A stretch of DNA of 64,000 nucleotides from Acidocella sp. 20-57-95 (GCA_002255575.1 NCAT01000010.1:31129-95128); one strand, 5' to 3'. Positions 10,603-20,424 are shown, numbered from the stretch's first letter. Notes: generated by a model from the letters alone, not told the origin. Numbers and translations are program-made.

Positions 10603-11450
10603 GATTTCCACCTGCCATTTAACCTGTGAGGCAATAGGCAGCGTTGCGAGATGATGCAATCGACCGCGCACCATGCCGAACAAAATTCACAAAAGCTTCT
10701 AATTAATTTCACAAAACCATCAGACTGCAGTGACCTCTGGCGTAACCACCGCTGCGGCCTGGTCACCCGTGATTGTACCTGACGGATAGGGGCAATCTTT
10801 GAGGGGCTGAGAGGCGCTGCCCAAGGCGTTTGTGTTGGTTCCTCTTGAACAGAGAGGATGGGAATTAGAAATCGACAAAGACGTATAGAAATGTCTGGCG
10901 CGGTTGGCTTGCAGGGTGTCGATTAAGGAGTGAGCGGTATTCATAATGTGACAGGCAACCCAGCATTAGTTACAGACATTCAAACATATATTCAAAAATA
11001 AGCGCCATCGCGTATGAGGCGCGATTATGGGTATTAAGTTTCGCCGTAACGCGCAATAAAAACGAGCCGTTTTGCAACGATTATTGCGGGCATTTTGGTG
11101 CGGCAAGCATGCGCATTGCGGCCCGCAACCGAGGTGTCGCTTGGGGTTAAGGTGAGATGCGCGTGTTTTTGTCATCATCCTACACGCAGTCGCGTTTATC
11201 GGCCTCGGAGCAGCCAATATCTTCAACCCCGATACGACGAAGCTGTTGATCTTTGATCCCACGACAAACCAATTGGGTTGAAGTCACGTCATCCGGCACG
11301 GTATGCAAAGTCTTCTGGCGCGCCGCCTGTAAGGCGGGAACGCCAAATTGCCAGGTTCACTAAGTGTGGGCTAAGTGTTTCGCGCTATAGTTGGTCCACA
11401 GGTTTAGTGATGGGTGATGCAGTGGTTCTGAAATTGCTAAAGCAAAAATA
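10603..11450. other. 848-bp intergenic region, possibly with a decayed coding remnant
   Basis: No convincing intact gene. A minus-strand ORF at 10720-10944 lacks a Shine-Dalgarno and family-like composition. On the plus strand, around 11050-11280, two neighbouring frames look protein-like for short stretches: RFATIIAGILV in one, then VFVIILHAVAFIGLGAANIF in another, ending at a TGA near 11280. That would fit a frameshifted remnant or a short unrecognised membrane protein. A short inverted repeat, CCTCT-N7-AGAGG, lies at 10841-10857. The promoter of the RND operon must lie near the right end. Confidence 0.35.
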
Positions 11451-12866
11451 ATGTTTTCGATGAAGGGAAGTCGCTTATTGCCCAAAGCGCCGGATATGTC
11501 GCGGCAGTGGTTCTTGCCGCTGTTATTCATTCTTTCGAGTTGTGCGCATTATCAGCCTGAACCGCTCGTGACGAAGGCCAATCTAGCGACCAGCCTCGCA
11601 GCTCTGCAACGCATGGTGCCGGTGACGGACCTCAACGCAAAACCGATGATTTTGCCGGAGACCGGACCACTTTCGGTAGACCAGGTTGGCTTACTGGCGA
11701 TTTTGAACGACCCTGACTTGGCGGCTGAGTTTGGCCAGTTGCAGCAAGCCAAGGCATCGATGGTTAGTGGGACCGCGTTACCCAACCCGCAACTAGGGTT
11801 TGGTGTTATGGCTCTGCTCGGCGGGCCGGCTTCCACCCCCTCATACGCTGCATCGCTCTCGCAGGATATCACGTCGCTGATCACTTATCAGCCGCGGGCG
11901 GCGGCGGCGCGGGCGCAATTTGCCTCCGCCAATGCACAATTGCTCTGGCAGGAATGGCTGGTGGGGCAGCAGGCCCGCCTGTTGGCTGTTGCCATCTATG
12001 GCACCACGCAAGAGGTTGAATATCGAACGCAGGAATTAGCTGTTCTGAATGATGAGTTGGCAGAGATTCATAAAGCGGCCCTGGCCAATAATCTTACTTT
12101 GTCAGATGAGGGTCCGGTGGCCGCTGCTGTCGCGACTGCGGAATCTAGCCTCGCTACGGCGCGGTTGAGCTTGCAGCAATCGTGGCAAAGCCTCGATGCG
12201 TTGCTTGGCTTACAGCCATCTGTTCGATTTCAAATTTCGCAGCCTTCCGCTGTTGAATTGCCGGGCGACCTCGCGCCCTTGCTGGCCAGTTTGCCAGAAC
12301 GGCGGCCAGATTTGCTGGCGCTCAAGCTGGGCTATCAGGCCGCTGATGAGCAAGTACGCGCTGCGATCCTGAGCCAATTTCCAGCACTCTCGCTTGGGCC
12401 TTCTTATGGGTCAGACACGTCTAATGTGCGGTCATCGGGGCCGCAGATAAATTTAGCGCTGCCGATTTTTGACCATAACCAGGGCGGCGTGATGGCGGCA
12501 CAAGCCACACGTGAGACATTGCATGCGCAATATCAGGCCGAGCTTGATCGCTCAGAAGGTAAGGTTGGTGCATTGGTTGCCGATATCGCAGCGTTACAAG
12601 CAAATCTGGCTCATGCGCAGCAGGCGGCGGCGCATGCGAATGATAGGCTGGCTAGCGCAAACCAAGCTTATTCGCAAAATAACCTCGATCAACGTGGGTT
12701 GGCTGACTACCAGACCGCCGCCTTCGAGCGTGCGCTAGATGAGATCAATGATCAGACCGAATTGACCAGTGACGAGCTCGCCATTCAAATCGAGTTAGGG
12801 CTTGGGCTGCCACAAACCCGGATCACTCCACAAATCGACCCAAGCACTGCGCCAGGTCAAAGGTGA
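11451..12866 (+). CDS. TolC/OprM-type outer-membrane efflux lipoprotein
   Basis: A 471-residue outer-membrane channel of the TolC family. The lipobox LFILSSC near residue 31 predicts cleavage and acylation at Cys, as in OprM and CusC. Two OEP repeats follow: the first with LNDPDLAAEFGQLQQAKA and PNPQLGFGV, the second with LPERRPDLLALKLGYQAADEQVRAAILSQFPALSLG, the classic mid-protein motif. The start is uncertain. ATG at 11451 is the longest reading, while ATG at 11496 would place the lipobox at a more usual distance. It is the first gene of an RND tripartite efflux operon; the next start is 7 bases after the stop. Confidence 0.9.
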   Translation: MFSMKGSRLLPKAPDMSRQWFLPLLFILSSCAHYQPEPLVTKANLATSLAALQRMVPVTDLNAKPMILPETGPLSVDQVGLLAILNDPDLAAEFGQLQQAKASMVSGTALPNPQLGFGVMALLGGPASTPSYAASLSQDITSLITYQPRAAAARAQFASANAQLLWQEWLVGQQARLLAVAIYGTTQEVEYRTQELAVLNDELAEIHKAALANNLTLSDEGPVAAAVATAESSLATARLSLQQSWQSLDALLGLQPSVRFQISQPSAVELPGDLAPLLASLPERRPDLLALKLGYQAADEQVRAAILSQFPALSLGPSYGSDTSNVRSSGPQINLALPIFDHNQGGVMAAQATRETLHAQYQAELDRSEGKVGALVADIAALQANLAHAQQAAAHANDRLASANQAYSQNNLDQRGLADYQTAAFERALDEINDQTELTSDELAIQIELGLGLPQTRITPQIDPSTAPGQR

Positions 12867-12873
12867 GCAATTG

Positions 12874-13920
12874 ATGTTTCAAAAAGTTTTTTTAACGGTG
12901 TTGTTAAGTGGGTGTCTCGGCGTAGGACTGAACGTGGCACGCGCAGATGACGGCTCATCCATATTGGTTACAACGGCTGCCATCACCCAAGGCAGTTTGC
13001 CGCAAGTTGTTACGATGTATGGTAGCATCGCCACAGCAGCACCCGCACAGCAAACATTGGTCGCGCCATTGCAGGCGCAGGTGAGGGATGTGTATGTGCG
13101 TGCCGGGGCGGTGGTTGCGCAGGGAGCGCCGCTGTTGCGGTTTATGCCAACACCGGCCAGTGAACTTGCCTACACACAGGCTGAATCAGCGGCAAAGCTG
13201 GCAACCGCTCTACAGCAACGCACCGAAACGCTGGTGATGGGCCACATGGCCACCGACCAGCAATTATTTCAAGCAAACAAAGATGCCGCAGATGCGCGTG
13301 CCACTTTGGCATCATTGAAGGCACAAGGCGCTGATGGGCCGCATATTATGCGTGCGCCCTTTAAAGCCATAGTGACCTCGGTGAATGCAGCACCTGGCGC
13401 GGTGGTGGCAGCCGGCGACGCGCTGGTGGGAATCGCGCCTCCTGACAAGCTTGAGCTTGCTGCCGGTGTTGTTCCAGACCAAGCCAATGCTGTAAATGTG
13501 GGTGATGCGGTCGTCCTCACGCCGATCGGGCAAGGGCCTGCAATAAATGGCAAAGTTTCTTTTCGTGCCGCTGTTGTTGAGGCTTCCAACGGCTTGGTGC
13601 CGGTCGATATCGAAGTGCTTGGTGGGCAGGCGATGCTGGGTGAAATGTTCCGCGCCGATGTGACGGTAGGGCAGGTCAGCGGTTATATTGTGCCACATGA
13701 TGCGGTATTGGTGAATCCGGCAGGCCAAACCTATATTGTTCAAGATAATAAAGGTGCCGCAAAATTCGTGGTGGTGCAGGTACTGAATTCCACGCAGGAT
13801 CAGGACGTGGTCAGAGGTCCGGTTGATATCAATGCGCCAGTGATCCGTTCCGGCAATTACCAGTTGAATGATGGCGATAAGATCAGACTTTCTGACGATG
13901 CCGGGGATAGCGGTAAATGA
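12874..13920 (+). CDS. RND efflux periplasmic adaptor (membrane fusion protein)
   Basis: A 348-residue HlyD/AcrA-type adaptor. The Sec signal is MFQKVFLTVLLSGCLGVGLNVARA. It is followed by a barrel-sandwich half-motif (QTLVAPLQAQVRDVYVRAGAVVAQGAPLL), a short alpha-hairpin (about 95-140), the second lipoyl half with IMRAPFKAIVTSVNAAPGAVVAAGDAL, and beta-barrel and membrane-proximal domains. The ATG at 12874 is chosen over an upstream ATG because AAAGGTGAG lies 8 bases before it. The hairpin is short for the family. It bridges the RND pump (13917-16973) and the outer-membrane channel (11451-12866). Confidence 0.9.
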   Translation: MFQKVFLTVLLSGCLGVGLNVARADDGSSILVTTAAITQGSLPQVVTMYGSIATAAPAQQTLVAPLQAQVRDVYVRAGAVVAQGAPLLRFMPTPASELAYTQAESAAKLATALQQRTETLVMGHMATDQQLFQANKDAADARATLASLKAQGADGPHIMRAPFKAIVTSVNAAPGAVVAAGDALVGIAPPDKLELAAGVVPDQANAVNVGDAVVLTPIGQGPAINGKVSFRAAVVEASNGLVPVDIEVLGGQAMLGEMFRADVTVGQVSGYIVPHDAVLVNPAGQTYIVQDNKGAAKFVVVQVLNSTQDQDVVRGPVDINAPVIRSGNYQLNDGDKIRLSDDAGDSGK

Positions 13921-16900
13921 AGTTTGTCGAATGGATCGAGCATCATCGCCGGTCGCTTATATTTGTTGCGGTGGCACTTACACTGGCGGGGATGTTTGCG
14001 GCGTATTCAATGCCGGTTGGCCTGTTCCCGGTTGTTAATTTTCCGCGCATAAGAATTGAAGTGAATGCCGGCGACCGGCCGCCGCGGCAGCAGCTTTTGG
14101 ATGTTACCGCGCCCATTGAAGAGACCCTACGCAGCATTCCACAGGCGCTAAATGTTGAATCGACAACTTCGCGCGGTTCGAGTGAAATATTTGTCGATTT
14201 CCCGTGGGGGGCGAATATGGACCTCGCTTTGCTCGGCGTGCAATCGGCGATTTCGCAAATTCTACCAAGCCTGCCGGCCGGAACATCGTATAAAGCCATT
14301 CAGATGCGACCGAATGTACTGATGCCAATGTCGGCCTACGCGCTGATATCGGACAGTGTTTCGCAGGTTGATCTTAAAAACCTGACGACACAACAAATTG
14401 TGCCGCTACTCTCGAGCATTGAGGGGGTTGCGCAAGTAACCGCGTTAGGCGGACAAGACCGTGAGGTTGAGGTCAAGCTCGATCCTTCGAAGTTGAAAGC
14501 GTTTGGGTTAACGGTTTCCGATGTTACCACTGCCCTTAAAGATGGCAATAATCTTACGGCGCTGGGTCATTTGCAGGATAATGATCTGCTGTATCTCTTG
14601 CTCTCCAATAATGGTTTCACATCGGTTGATTCGGTACGCAATATTATGCTCCGAACGACAGGAGATAAAATTATTCCGCTGACGGACCTTGGCAGCGTGC
14701 AAGAAGGTACAGTGCCCCAGCAGCTTTTGGTTGAAGACCAGGGCAAGCCTTCGGTTGAATTTGATGTATTTCAGCAAGCCAACGCAAACTCGGTTGCACT
14801 GCAGGCGCAAGTTGAGGCCAAGCTCAGCACGTTTATGAAGACGCAGCCAGCTTCTGTGCATCTCGTGAAATGGTATGACCAGACGCAGCTTGTCCGTGCA
14901 TCAGCCCAGGCGGTTGAGGAAGCGATTCTGATTGGGCTGGTATTAGCGGCGATGGTTTTGCTGCTGTTTCTACGAAATTGGCGGGCCACCTTGGTGGCGA
15001 TCCTGGTTGTGCCGATGTCGATGTTTATAACTGTTTTGCTGCTCTATGCTCTGGGCATGTCATTTAACATTATGACCCTTGGCGGGCTGGCCGCGGCGGT
15101 TGGGTTGTTGATCGACGATGTGATTGTGATGATTGAGCAAATTGCGCGCCGCGCCGGTGCGCCAGATGTGCTGTTGCCACAAAGTTCGGTACTGCTCGCG
15201 GCGACCGAGTTTTTGAAGCCCTTAACCGGCTCCAGCCTGGCGACCATTATTATTTTTATTCCACTTGCTTTTCTGACGGGTGTGACGGGAGCATTTTTTC
15301 GCTTTTTGTCTCTGACAATGGCGTCAGCGCTGATTATTTCCTACCTGCTAACAGCATTTACAGTGCCGCTACTTGCCCGCACAATCATCGATTTTAAGAA
15401 ATGGCACGATCCCGACCATGGCAAAGAAACGTGGCTGAAGCGCACCCATGGGAAATTACTGCGCGGGCTATTTGGCCGCCCCTTTATCATTGCCATCGCC
15501 GTGGTTGCGATGGTGGTTGTGGGCTATGTAGGTTTTGGGCATGTGGGGACTGGTTTTCTTCCCAAAATGGATGAAGGGGGCTTCGTTCTGAATTATCGGA
15601 CCAACCCTGGAACGTCGCTTGCGGAAAGCAACCGAGAATTGCAGCAGATTGAGGCAATTCTTAAACAAGACCCGGATGTTGCGGCGTATTCGCGGCGCAC
15701 AGGTGCTGGCCTTGGAGGAGACCTGAACGAGCCCAACCAGGGCGATTTTTATGTGCGTTTAACTGACCCGCGCCAGCGGGCGGGCATTGATAAAATTATG
15801 GCCCGTATTACCGATGAAATTAACGCCAAAGTGCCCGGCGTTAATTTCGATACGGCGCAATTATTGAATGATCAGATTGGCGACATGGTGGGCCGGCCGC
15901 AGCCCGTTGTGATTGACCTGAGTGCCAAGAACCCAGCGGTGCTGGGTGATGTTGCACAGAATGTTGCGGCGGCCATTGCTGCCGTGCGTGGCGTGGATCC
16001 GGCATCGGTGAATAATGGCGTGGTGCCGGCGGGTGACGCGCTTGATATTCAGGTTGACCCTGCGGCGGCTGCCATTGAGGGGCTGACGCCTGCACAGGTG
16101 CAGGCTCAGGTAAACACATATTTCGAGGGTGATGTTGTAACGCAATATCTCGGCATCGCGCGCGATGTTGGGGTGCGTGTTCAAATGATGGGGTCACAAA
16201 CGGACCTGCGCCGTAGTGAGCTGTTGAACATACCAATTACAACGCCGGATGGGCATGTTTTTCCGCTGAGCACGGTGGCCAAAATTAATTTTGTGGCTGG
16301 GCAGCCGCAATTAACCCGCAAAAACCTTGCACAAATTGTGGAGGTAACGGCCGAGATATCGGGACGGGACCTTGGTAGTACGATCAATGATATCAAGCAG
16401 GCGCTGCAAAAGCCAAACCTATTGCCAGCCGGTGTAACTTATACGCTGGGGGGGCAATATCAGCAGCAACAAATCGCCTTCACCGGTATGCTGGAAGTAT
16501 TTGCCGCCGCTTTGGTCGCTGAGATTATATTGCTGCTGTTTTTATATGAGCGCTTTATTTTGCCGATTATCATTATTGCAAGCTCGGTTCTCTCAACAGG
16601 GGCGGTTTTTGTTGGCCTGTGGCTGACGGGGATTGAGTTAAATATCACTGCCATGATGGGGATGGTGATGATTCTCGGCATTGCGACCGAGATGGCGATT
16701 TTTTACGTCTCGGAATATCAGGAGATGGAAAAACATATGCCGCCACGCGAAGCGCTATATGAAGCAGCGTTGAACCGTTTACGGCCGATTGCGATGAGCA
16801 CAGTTGCGATGATTTTGGCGCTTTTACCGCTGGCTTTGGCCATTGGTGGGGCAGGAGATCAAATGCAGCAACCGCTGGCGGTGGCGATTATTGCCGGTAT

Positions 16901-16973
16901 TATTGTGCAGTTACCGATCGTTCTGCTTGCGATGCCAGTACTGATCGGTCTTACTTTAAGAAAAGCGCGGTAA
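13917..16973 (+). CDS. RND-family inner-membrane efflux transporter
   Basis: A 1018-residue RND permease of normal length with twelve predicted helices and two large periplasmic loops. Markers are the N-terminal VGLFPVVNFPRIRIEV, the porter-domain PSLPAGTSYKAIQMRPN, the TM4 proton-relay helix GGLAAAVGLLIDDVIVMIEQ with the Asp pair, and the second-half VGTGFLPKMDEGGFVL. The second half contains MEKHMPPREALYEAALNRLRPIAMST. The Asp-Asp TM4 motif favours a drug or organic-compound (HAE/NFE) exporter rather than a heavy-metal HME pump. It overlaps the adaptor stop by ATGA. The exported compound is not evident. Confidence 0.92.
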   Translation: MKFVEWIEHHRRSLIFVAVALTLAGMFAAYSMPVGLFPVVNFPRIRIEVNAGDRPPRQQLLDVTAPIEETLRSIPQALNVESTTSRGSSEIFVDFPWGANMDLALLGVQSAISQILPSLPAGTSYKAIQMRPNVLMPMSAYALISDSVSQVDLKNLTTQQIVPLLSSIEGVAQVTALGGQDREVEVKLDPSKLKAFGLTVSDVTTALKDGNNLTALGHLQDNDLLYLLLSNNGFTSVDSVRNIMLRTTGDKIIPLTDLGSVQEGTVPQQLLVEDQGKPSVEFDVFQQANANSVALQAQVEAKLSTFMKTQPASVHLVKWYDQTQLVRASAQAVEEAILIGLVLAAMVLLLFLRNWRATLVAILVVPMSMFITVLLLYALGMSFNIMTLGGLAAAVGLLIDDVIVMIEQIARRAGAPDVLLPQSSVLLAATEFLKPLTGSSLATIIIFIPLAFLTGVTGAFFRFLSLTMASALIISYLLTAFTVPLLARTIIDFKKWHDPDHGKETWLKRTHGKLLRGLFGRPFIIAIAVVAMVVVGYVGFGHVGTGFLPKMDEGGFVLNYRTNPGTSLAESNRELQQIEAILKQDPDVAAYSRRTGAGLGGDLNEPNQGDFYVRLTDPRQRAGIDKIMARITDEINAKVPGVNFDTAQLLNDQIGDMVGRPQPVVIDLSAKNPAVLGDVAQNVAAAIAAVRGVDPASVNNGVVPAGDALDIQVDPAAAAIEGLTPAQVQAQVNTYFEGDVVTQYLGIARDVGVRVQMMGSQTDLRRSELLNIPITTPDGHVFPLSTVAKINFVAGQPQLTRKNLAQIVEVTAEISGRDLGSTINDIKQALQKPNLLPAGVTYTLGGQYQQQQIAFTGMLEVFAAALVAEIILLLFLYERFILPIIIIASSVLSTGAVFVGLWLTGIELNITAMMGMVMILGIATEMAIFYVSEYQEMEKHMPPREALYEAALNRLRPIAMSTVAMILALLPLALAIGGAGDQMQQPLAVAIIAGIIVQLPIVLLAMPVLIGLTLRKAR

Positions 16974-16998
16974 TAAGCTTAAGCCCGCTTTGCACGTA

Positions 16999-17550
16999 TT
17001 ACTTGCCTGTGCCTGGCAGCATACGGCGTAGCACGTTATCATGCAGCACATAATGATGGACCAAGGCGGCTGCAGCGTGAATGCCGGCAAGGCCCATTAT
17101 GATCCATGCATTGATATCGTGGATCTGATCCACCAACTCACCGGTCGCTTTGGAGCAAACGCCCAGCGGCGATGGAATTAACAACCCGAACACATCAAGC
17201 GGGTGATTATCGGTCCAGCGGGTGAAAAAGCCCAATGGGATCTGACAGACGAGCAACGTAAAAAGCAGTAAGTGAAATAGCTTCACGACGCGGTCAAACC
17301 GCGTTGGTGACGCTTCCGCCGCGATTGTACCCCAGAATAATCGCCAGATGATCTGCAGGACCAGCGCAATCGCCAGTAAGAACCCGAGCGACATATGGCT
17401 AAAAATCAGAAAGTGTTTTTCGGGACGGGGAAAGTAATCCCAAAACTCAGCTGAAAGAAATTGATAAGCCACAAGAAAGGCGATGAGCCAGTGCAGCATG
17501 ATTGTACGAAGGTCGTACCTGCCAGCCGAACCTAAACGACGCGATCTCAT
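16999..17550 (-). CDS. Cytochrome b561
   Basis: A 183-residue four-helix haem protein of the bacterial CybB class. The haem-ligand histidines are visible in the first helix (TIMLHWLIAFLVAYQF), the second (LIFSHMSLGFLLAIAL), the third (VVKLFHLLLFTLLVC) and the fourth (IIMGLAGIHAAAALVHHYVL). It ends with the family-typical HDNVLRRMLPG. It probably transfers electrons between the quinone pool and superoxide or another acceptor. It is convergent with the RND gene, 25 bases away, and single-gene; no partner is obvious. Confidence 0.88.
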   Translation of the reverse strand: MRSRRLGSAGRYDLRTIMLHWLIAFLVAYQFLSAEFWDYFPRPEKHFLIFSHMSLGFLLAIALVLQIIWRLFWGTIAAEASPTRFDRVVKLFHLLLFTLLVCQIPLGFFTRWTDNHPLDVFGLLIPSPLGVCSKATGELVDQIHDINAWIIMGLAGIHAAAALVHHYVLHDNVLRRMLPGTGK

Positions 17551-17855
17551 TTAATTTCCAATTTGAAACAGGAACAGCGATTTTTGGGGATATATTATTG
17601 CGCTAGTACCCATTGGGAGAATGATTTGGCAAGTTAAAAGATTATGTCATGAGCGCCATATCGCTGCCAGTGCACGGCATTTGAGTGCCTGCTTTAAATT
17701 TATACTTACACCAAAAATATTGTTGGTTGAGTCCGGGATGTTTCCGGAACCTAGTATTCAGTAAGGTTTTTTGCAATTTTATTGTTACAATCGAAAAATT
17801 AAAGTGTCAGCATTGTCTCGCGCTTAGCAGAACAATATGGCTGAACTTTATTTGG
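17551..17855. other. 305-bp intergenic region, nothing recognised
   Basis: AT-rich compared with its flanks and with stops in all frames. It lies between the start of the cytochrome b561 gene and the end of the L,D-transpeptidase gene, so it should hold the b561 promoter. I see no RNA gene, no repeat longer than a few bases and no terminator with a clear T-run. Confidence 0.4.
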
Positions 17856-18347
17856 CTATGCCGCTGTGATCATCGAGAGGCCGGCTGCGAGACATTGGCG
17901 CAAATGCGGCGGGCTAAGCGCGATGCAGCCGGCGGTGGGCTCGTAGTCTTGGGTGGCGATGTGCAAAAAAATGGCGGAACCACGATGTTTGATCGTGGGG
18001 GCGATGTTCCAGTCCAGCACGCCGATGATGTCGTAGAGGTTATCGGTGCGATGGAGGGCTTCGTGGCTGGCGGCAAACGGCAGGGTGACTTGTTGGTTGT
18101 AGGATGGGTGCGCCGGGTCGTCGCACCAACCGTCGGCGGGATGGACGGGTTCGATAGGGACAACACAGAGGGGCGGCTTTTCACGGTCGGCGCGATAGAG
18201 GACGCGCAGGAGCCTAAGGCTGCCAGTAGGGGTGGCGCCATCACCTTCCTGCTTGAGGCGGGAAATGCCGGCGCGGCCATAAGATGCAGGGAATTTCAGG
18301 CCCGGCCCTTCGAGGAAGCCAGCTGGGTTAAGGTGGAATTCTACCAA
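17856..18347 (-). CDS. L,D-transpeptidase / YkuD-type catalytic-domain protein
   Basis: A 163-residue single-domain protein. The catalytic stretch IFLHIATQDYEPTAGCIALS near residues 125-145 has the His and the nucleophilic Cys of the H-x(n)-[ST]-x-G-C motif. The family-typical opening KQEGDGATPTGSLRLLRVLYR and YDIIGVLDWN are also present. It resembles the short COG3786 group found in many alphaproteobacteria, with no signal peptide visible. The only in-frame start that keeps the first strand is TTG at 18345-18347, directly after the ribA stop, so it appears translationally coupled to ribA. The cellular role, peptidoglycan cross-linking or another acyl transfer, is not certain. Confidence 0.8.
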   Translation of the reverse strand: MVEFHLNPAGFLEGPGLKFPASYGRAGISRLKQEGDGATPTGSLRLLRVLYRADREKPPLCVVPIEPVHPADGWCDDPAHPSYNQQVTLPFAASHEALHRTDNLYDIIGVLDWNIAPTIKHRGSAIFLHIATQDYEPTAGCIALSPPHLRQCLAAGLSMITAA

Positions 18348-18349
18348 GC

Positions 18350-19471
18350 TCAGCCTAACAAATGGCCGAAGCGCTTGGCTTTGGTTTCCAAGTAGCCATC
18401 GTTCACGCCGTTGGGCGCGATGATGTGAGGAACGCGGTCCACCACATCGATCCCGCAGGCCACCAGGGCGCTGATTTTGTTCATGTTGTTGGTGAGAAGG
18501 CGGATGCGGGGCATGTGCAGGGCTTGCAGCATAGCGGCGGCGATTTGGAAGTTGCGCCCATCAGCGTCCCAGCCGAGCGCGCGGTTAGCGTCTAAAGTAT
18601 CAAGCCCACCATCTTGCAGCGTATAGGCGCGGAGTTTGTTGATAAGGCCGATTCCGCGGCCTTCTTGTGCGAGGTAGAGCACCGCGCCCGAACCTTCCTT
18701 GGCCATGCGGGCGATTGCCCCTTGTAGTTGCGGCCCGCAATCGCACCGCAGGGAGCCCAGCAGGTCGCCGGTGAAGCATTCGGAATGGATGCGCACCAGC
18801 GGGGCTTCCTCGCTGGCGGGGTCGCCAACCAGGATGGCCATATGCTCGATCCCTTGATCAGTGGCGCGGAAAGCGACCAGGCGTGCATCCGGGGCGGCAT
18901 CCAGCGGCACGGCGACCTCGGCGACCTTGGTGAGGGAGGCCGCGAGCAGGCTGGGGTAGGCGAGCAGGTCGTCCGCCGGGACGGACAGCAGGTCGGCACC
19001 CGCCGCGAGCGAGGCCCAGCCGGGGCGGACCGGGGCCACAACCATGGCCGGCAGCAGGCGGGCCAGTTTGCCAAGTGTAAGGGCGGCAAGGCCGGCTTCA
19101 GGGGCGGTGGTGCGCTCAAAGTTCGGGAGAATTTGTTCGAGGGTGGGGTCTGCGGCAGCGCGGAGGGTTGCCAGGTCGATTAACGGGGTCGCGAGTTTGA
19201 GGGCGATGACCTCGTCGGAGTCTGCGATTCCATGCGGCAGGATGGCGGCAGCGCGGGAGGGGGCCAAAATTAGGCTGGCTGGCTGGGCGCTGAGCAGGTC
19301 GATAATACGCAAACCCTCGGCGCCGATGGTCTCGGCGGGCGCGACGATGAGCGGGTGGCGGGCCGCCAGTACTACCGGCACACCACGCCGCATTTCGGCA
19401 ATGGCGCGATGCACCGCCCTGGTGCGGGGCGTACCGAGGGAGGTTTCAGAGATGTTCAGCCGTTGATCCAT
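18350..19471 (-). CDS. ribA: GTP cyclohydrolase II (RibA) with degenerate RibB-like N-terminal half
   Basis: A 373-residue protein. The C-terminal half is a complete GTP cyclohydrolase II, which converts GTP to the first pyrimidine intermediate of riboflavin synthesis. The zinc-binding cysteines are in ECFTGDLLGSLRCDCGPQL, the substrate loop is EGRGIGLINKLRAYTLQD, and LLTNNMNKISAL sits near the end. The N-terminal about 180 residues match the length and position of a RibB (DHBP synthase) domain but lack its acidic signature (DDxxRE/GD), so that half is probably inactive, a design seen in many Alphaproteobacteria. It is followed at once by the L,D-transpeptidase gene. Confidence 0.93.
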   Translation of the reverse strand: MDQRLNISETSLGTPRTRAVHRAIAEMRRGVPVVLAARHPLIVAPAETIGAEGLRIIDLLSAQPASLILAPSRAAAILPHGIADSDEVIALKLATPLIDLATLRAAADPTLEQILPNFERTTAPEAGLAALTLGKLARLLPAMVVAPVRPGWASLAAGADLLSVPADDLLAYPSLLAASLTKVAEVAVPLDAAPDARLVAFRATDQGIEHMAILVGDPASEEAPLVRIHSECFTGDLLGSLRCDCGPQLQGAIARMAKEGSGAVLYLAQEGRGIGLINKLRAYTLQDGGLDTLDANRALGWDADGRNFQIAAAMLQALHMPRIRLLTNNMNKISALVACGIDVVDRVPHIIAPNGVNDGYLETKAKRFGHLLG

Positions 19472-19609
19472 GACCCTTAATTAGGCCTTGCGGGATGAAT
19501 TTGCCATGCCAAGTTGCGATCACAAGAGAGACAGCGAAGGAATGGTGCCACCAAACGTTCGCCGAATCGCAAAATTAGTCTATAAGCTTGATTAAATTAA
19601 GGAGACATC

Positions 19610-20317
19610 ATGTCCAGCCCGCACCCGATCCTTGTTGTTGACGACGATATGGCTTTGCGCTCGGCCTTGGTTGAGCAATTGGTGCATGACGGCGAATTTG
19701 CCCCGACCGAAGCCGGTAATCTGGCCGAAGCGCAGGCCAAGCTGGCGGCACCGAATGCCCGCTATGACGCAATTTTACTGGATGTGGGGCTGCCGGATGG
19801 CGATGGTAGGGATTTCTGCAAGTCGCTGCGGGCACAGGGGATAAAGGTACCCATCATCATGCTGACTGGCTCTGCTGATGAGAGCGACATTGTAAGGGGT
19901 CTGGATTCCGGCGCCAATGATTATCTGGCCAAGCCGTTCCGGGTGAATGAATTGCTGGCGCGCTTGCGGGCACAGTTGCGCAGCTTTGAGAATAGTGATG
20001 ATGCGGTTTTTACCATCGGGCCTTATGTGTTCCGTCCGGCGGTCAAACAGTTGTTGGAGCCGGTGAAAAACAAGCGGATCCGTCTTACCGACAAGGAAGC
20101 CGCGATTTTGAAGTTTCTATACCGGGCCGAGGGCAAGCCGGTGGCACGCCAGGTGCTGCTGAACGAGGTGTGGGGCTACAATGCGGCGGTGACGACCCAT
20201 ACGCTGGAAACCCATGTTTATCGGCTGCGCCAGAAGATAGAGCCGGACCCAGCAGTGGCCAAGTTGTTGCTTACCGAAGGCGGCGGCTACCGGTTGGATG
20301 CGACACCGGTTTCGTAA
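19610..20317 (+). CDS. Orphan OmpR-family response regulator
   Basis: A 235-residue regulator. The receiver domain has ILVVDDDMAL, the phospho-acceptor Asp in AILLDVGLPDGDG, IIMLTGSADES and NDYLAKPFRVNELLARL. The winged-helix output domain has LTDKEAAILKFLYRAEGKPVARQVLLNEVWG and THTLETHVYRLRQKIEP. AAGGAG lies six bases before the ATG. No kinase is adjacent; the gene is divergent from ribA and followed by a tRNA. Orphan regulators of this kind with a nearly invariant sequence occur across Rhodospirillales, but the target genes are not evident here. Confidence 0.9.
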   Translation: MSSPHPILVVDDDMALRSALVEQLVHDGEFAPTEAGNLAEAQAKLAAPNARYDAILLDVGLPDGDGRDFCKSLRAQGIKVPIIMLTGSADESDIVRGLDSGANDYLAKPFRVNELLARLRAQLRSFENSDDAVFTIGPYVFRPAVKQLLEPVKNKRIRLTDKEAAILKFLYRAEGKPVARQVLLNEVWGYNAAVTTHTLETHVYRLRQKIEPDPAVAKLLLTEGGGYRLDATPVS

Positions 20318-20347
20318 GTTATTTGGATCGGGTATAGCGGGGGCAAC

Positions 20348-20424
20348 GTCTCCGTAGCTCAGCAGGATAGAGCACAGGATTCCTAATCCTGGGGCCGTGG
20401 GTTCGAATCCCGCCGGGGACGCCA
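20348..20424 (+). tRNA. tRNA-Arg (anticodon CCU)
   Basis: A complete cloverleaf. The acceptor stem pairs GTCTCCG with CGGGGAC, the D-arm contains AGCTCAGCAGGATAGAGC, the anticodon stem-loop is CAGGA-TTCCTAA-TCCTG with anticodon CCT, and the T-arm has GTGGGTTCGAATCCCGC. The discriminator is G and CCA is encoded. It reads AGG codons. It lies 30 bases after the response regulator stop. No integrase or direct repeat is seen beside it, although the catabolic island begins just downstream. Confidence 0.96.

Noticed and set aside
10720..10944. Minus-strand ORF of 74 codons
   Set aside because: No ribosome-binding site, no recognisable family or hydrophobic pattern, in a non-coding stretch with stops nearby.
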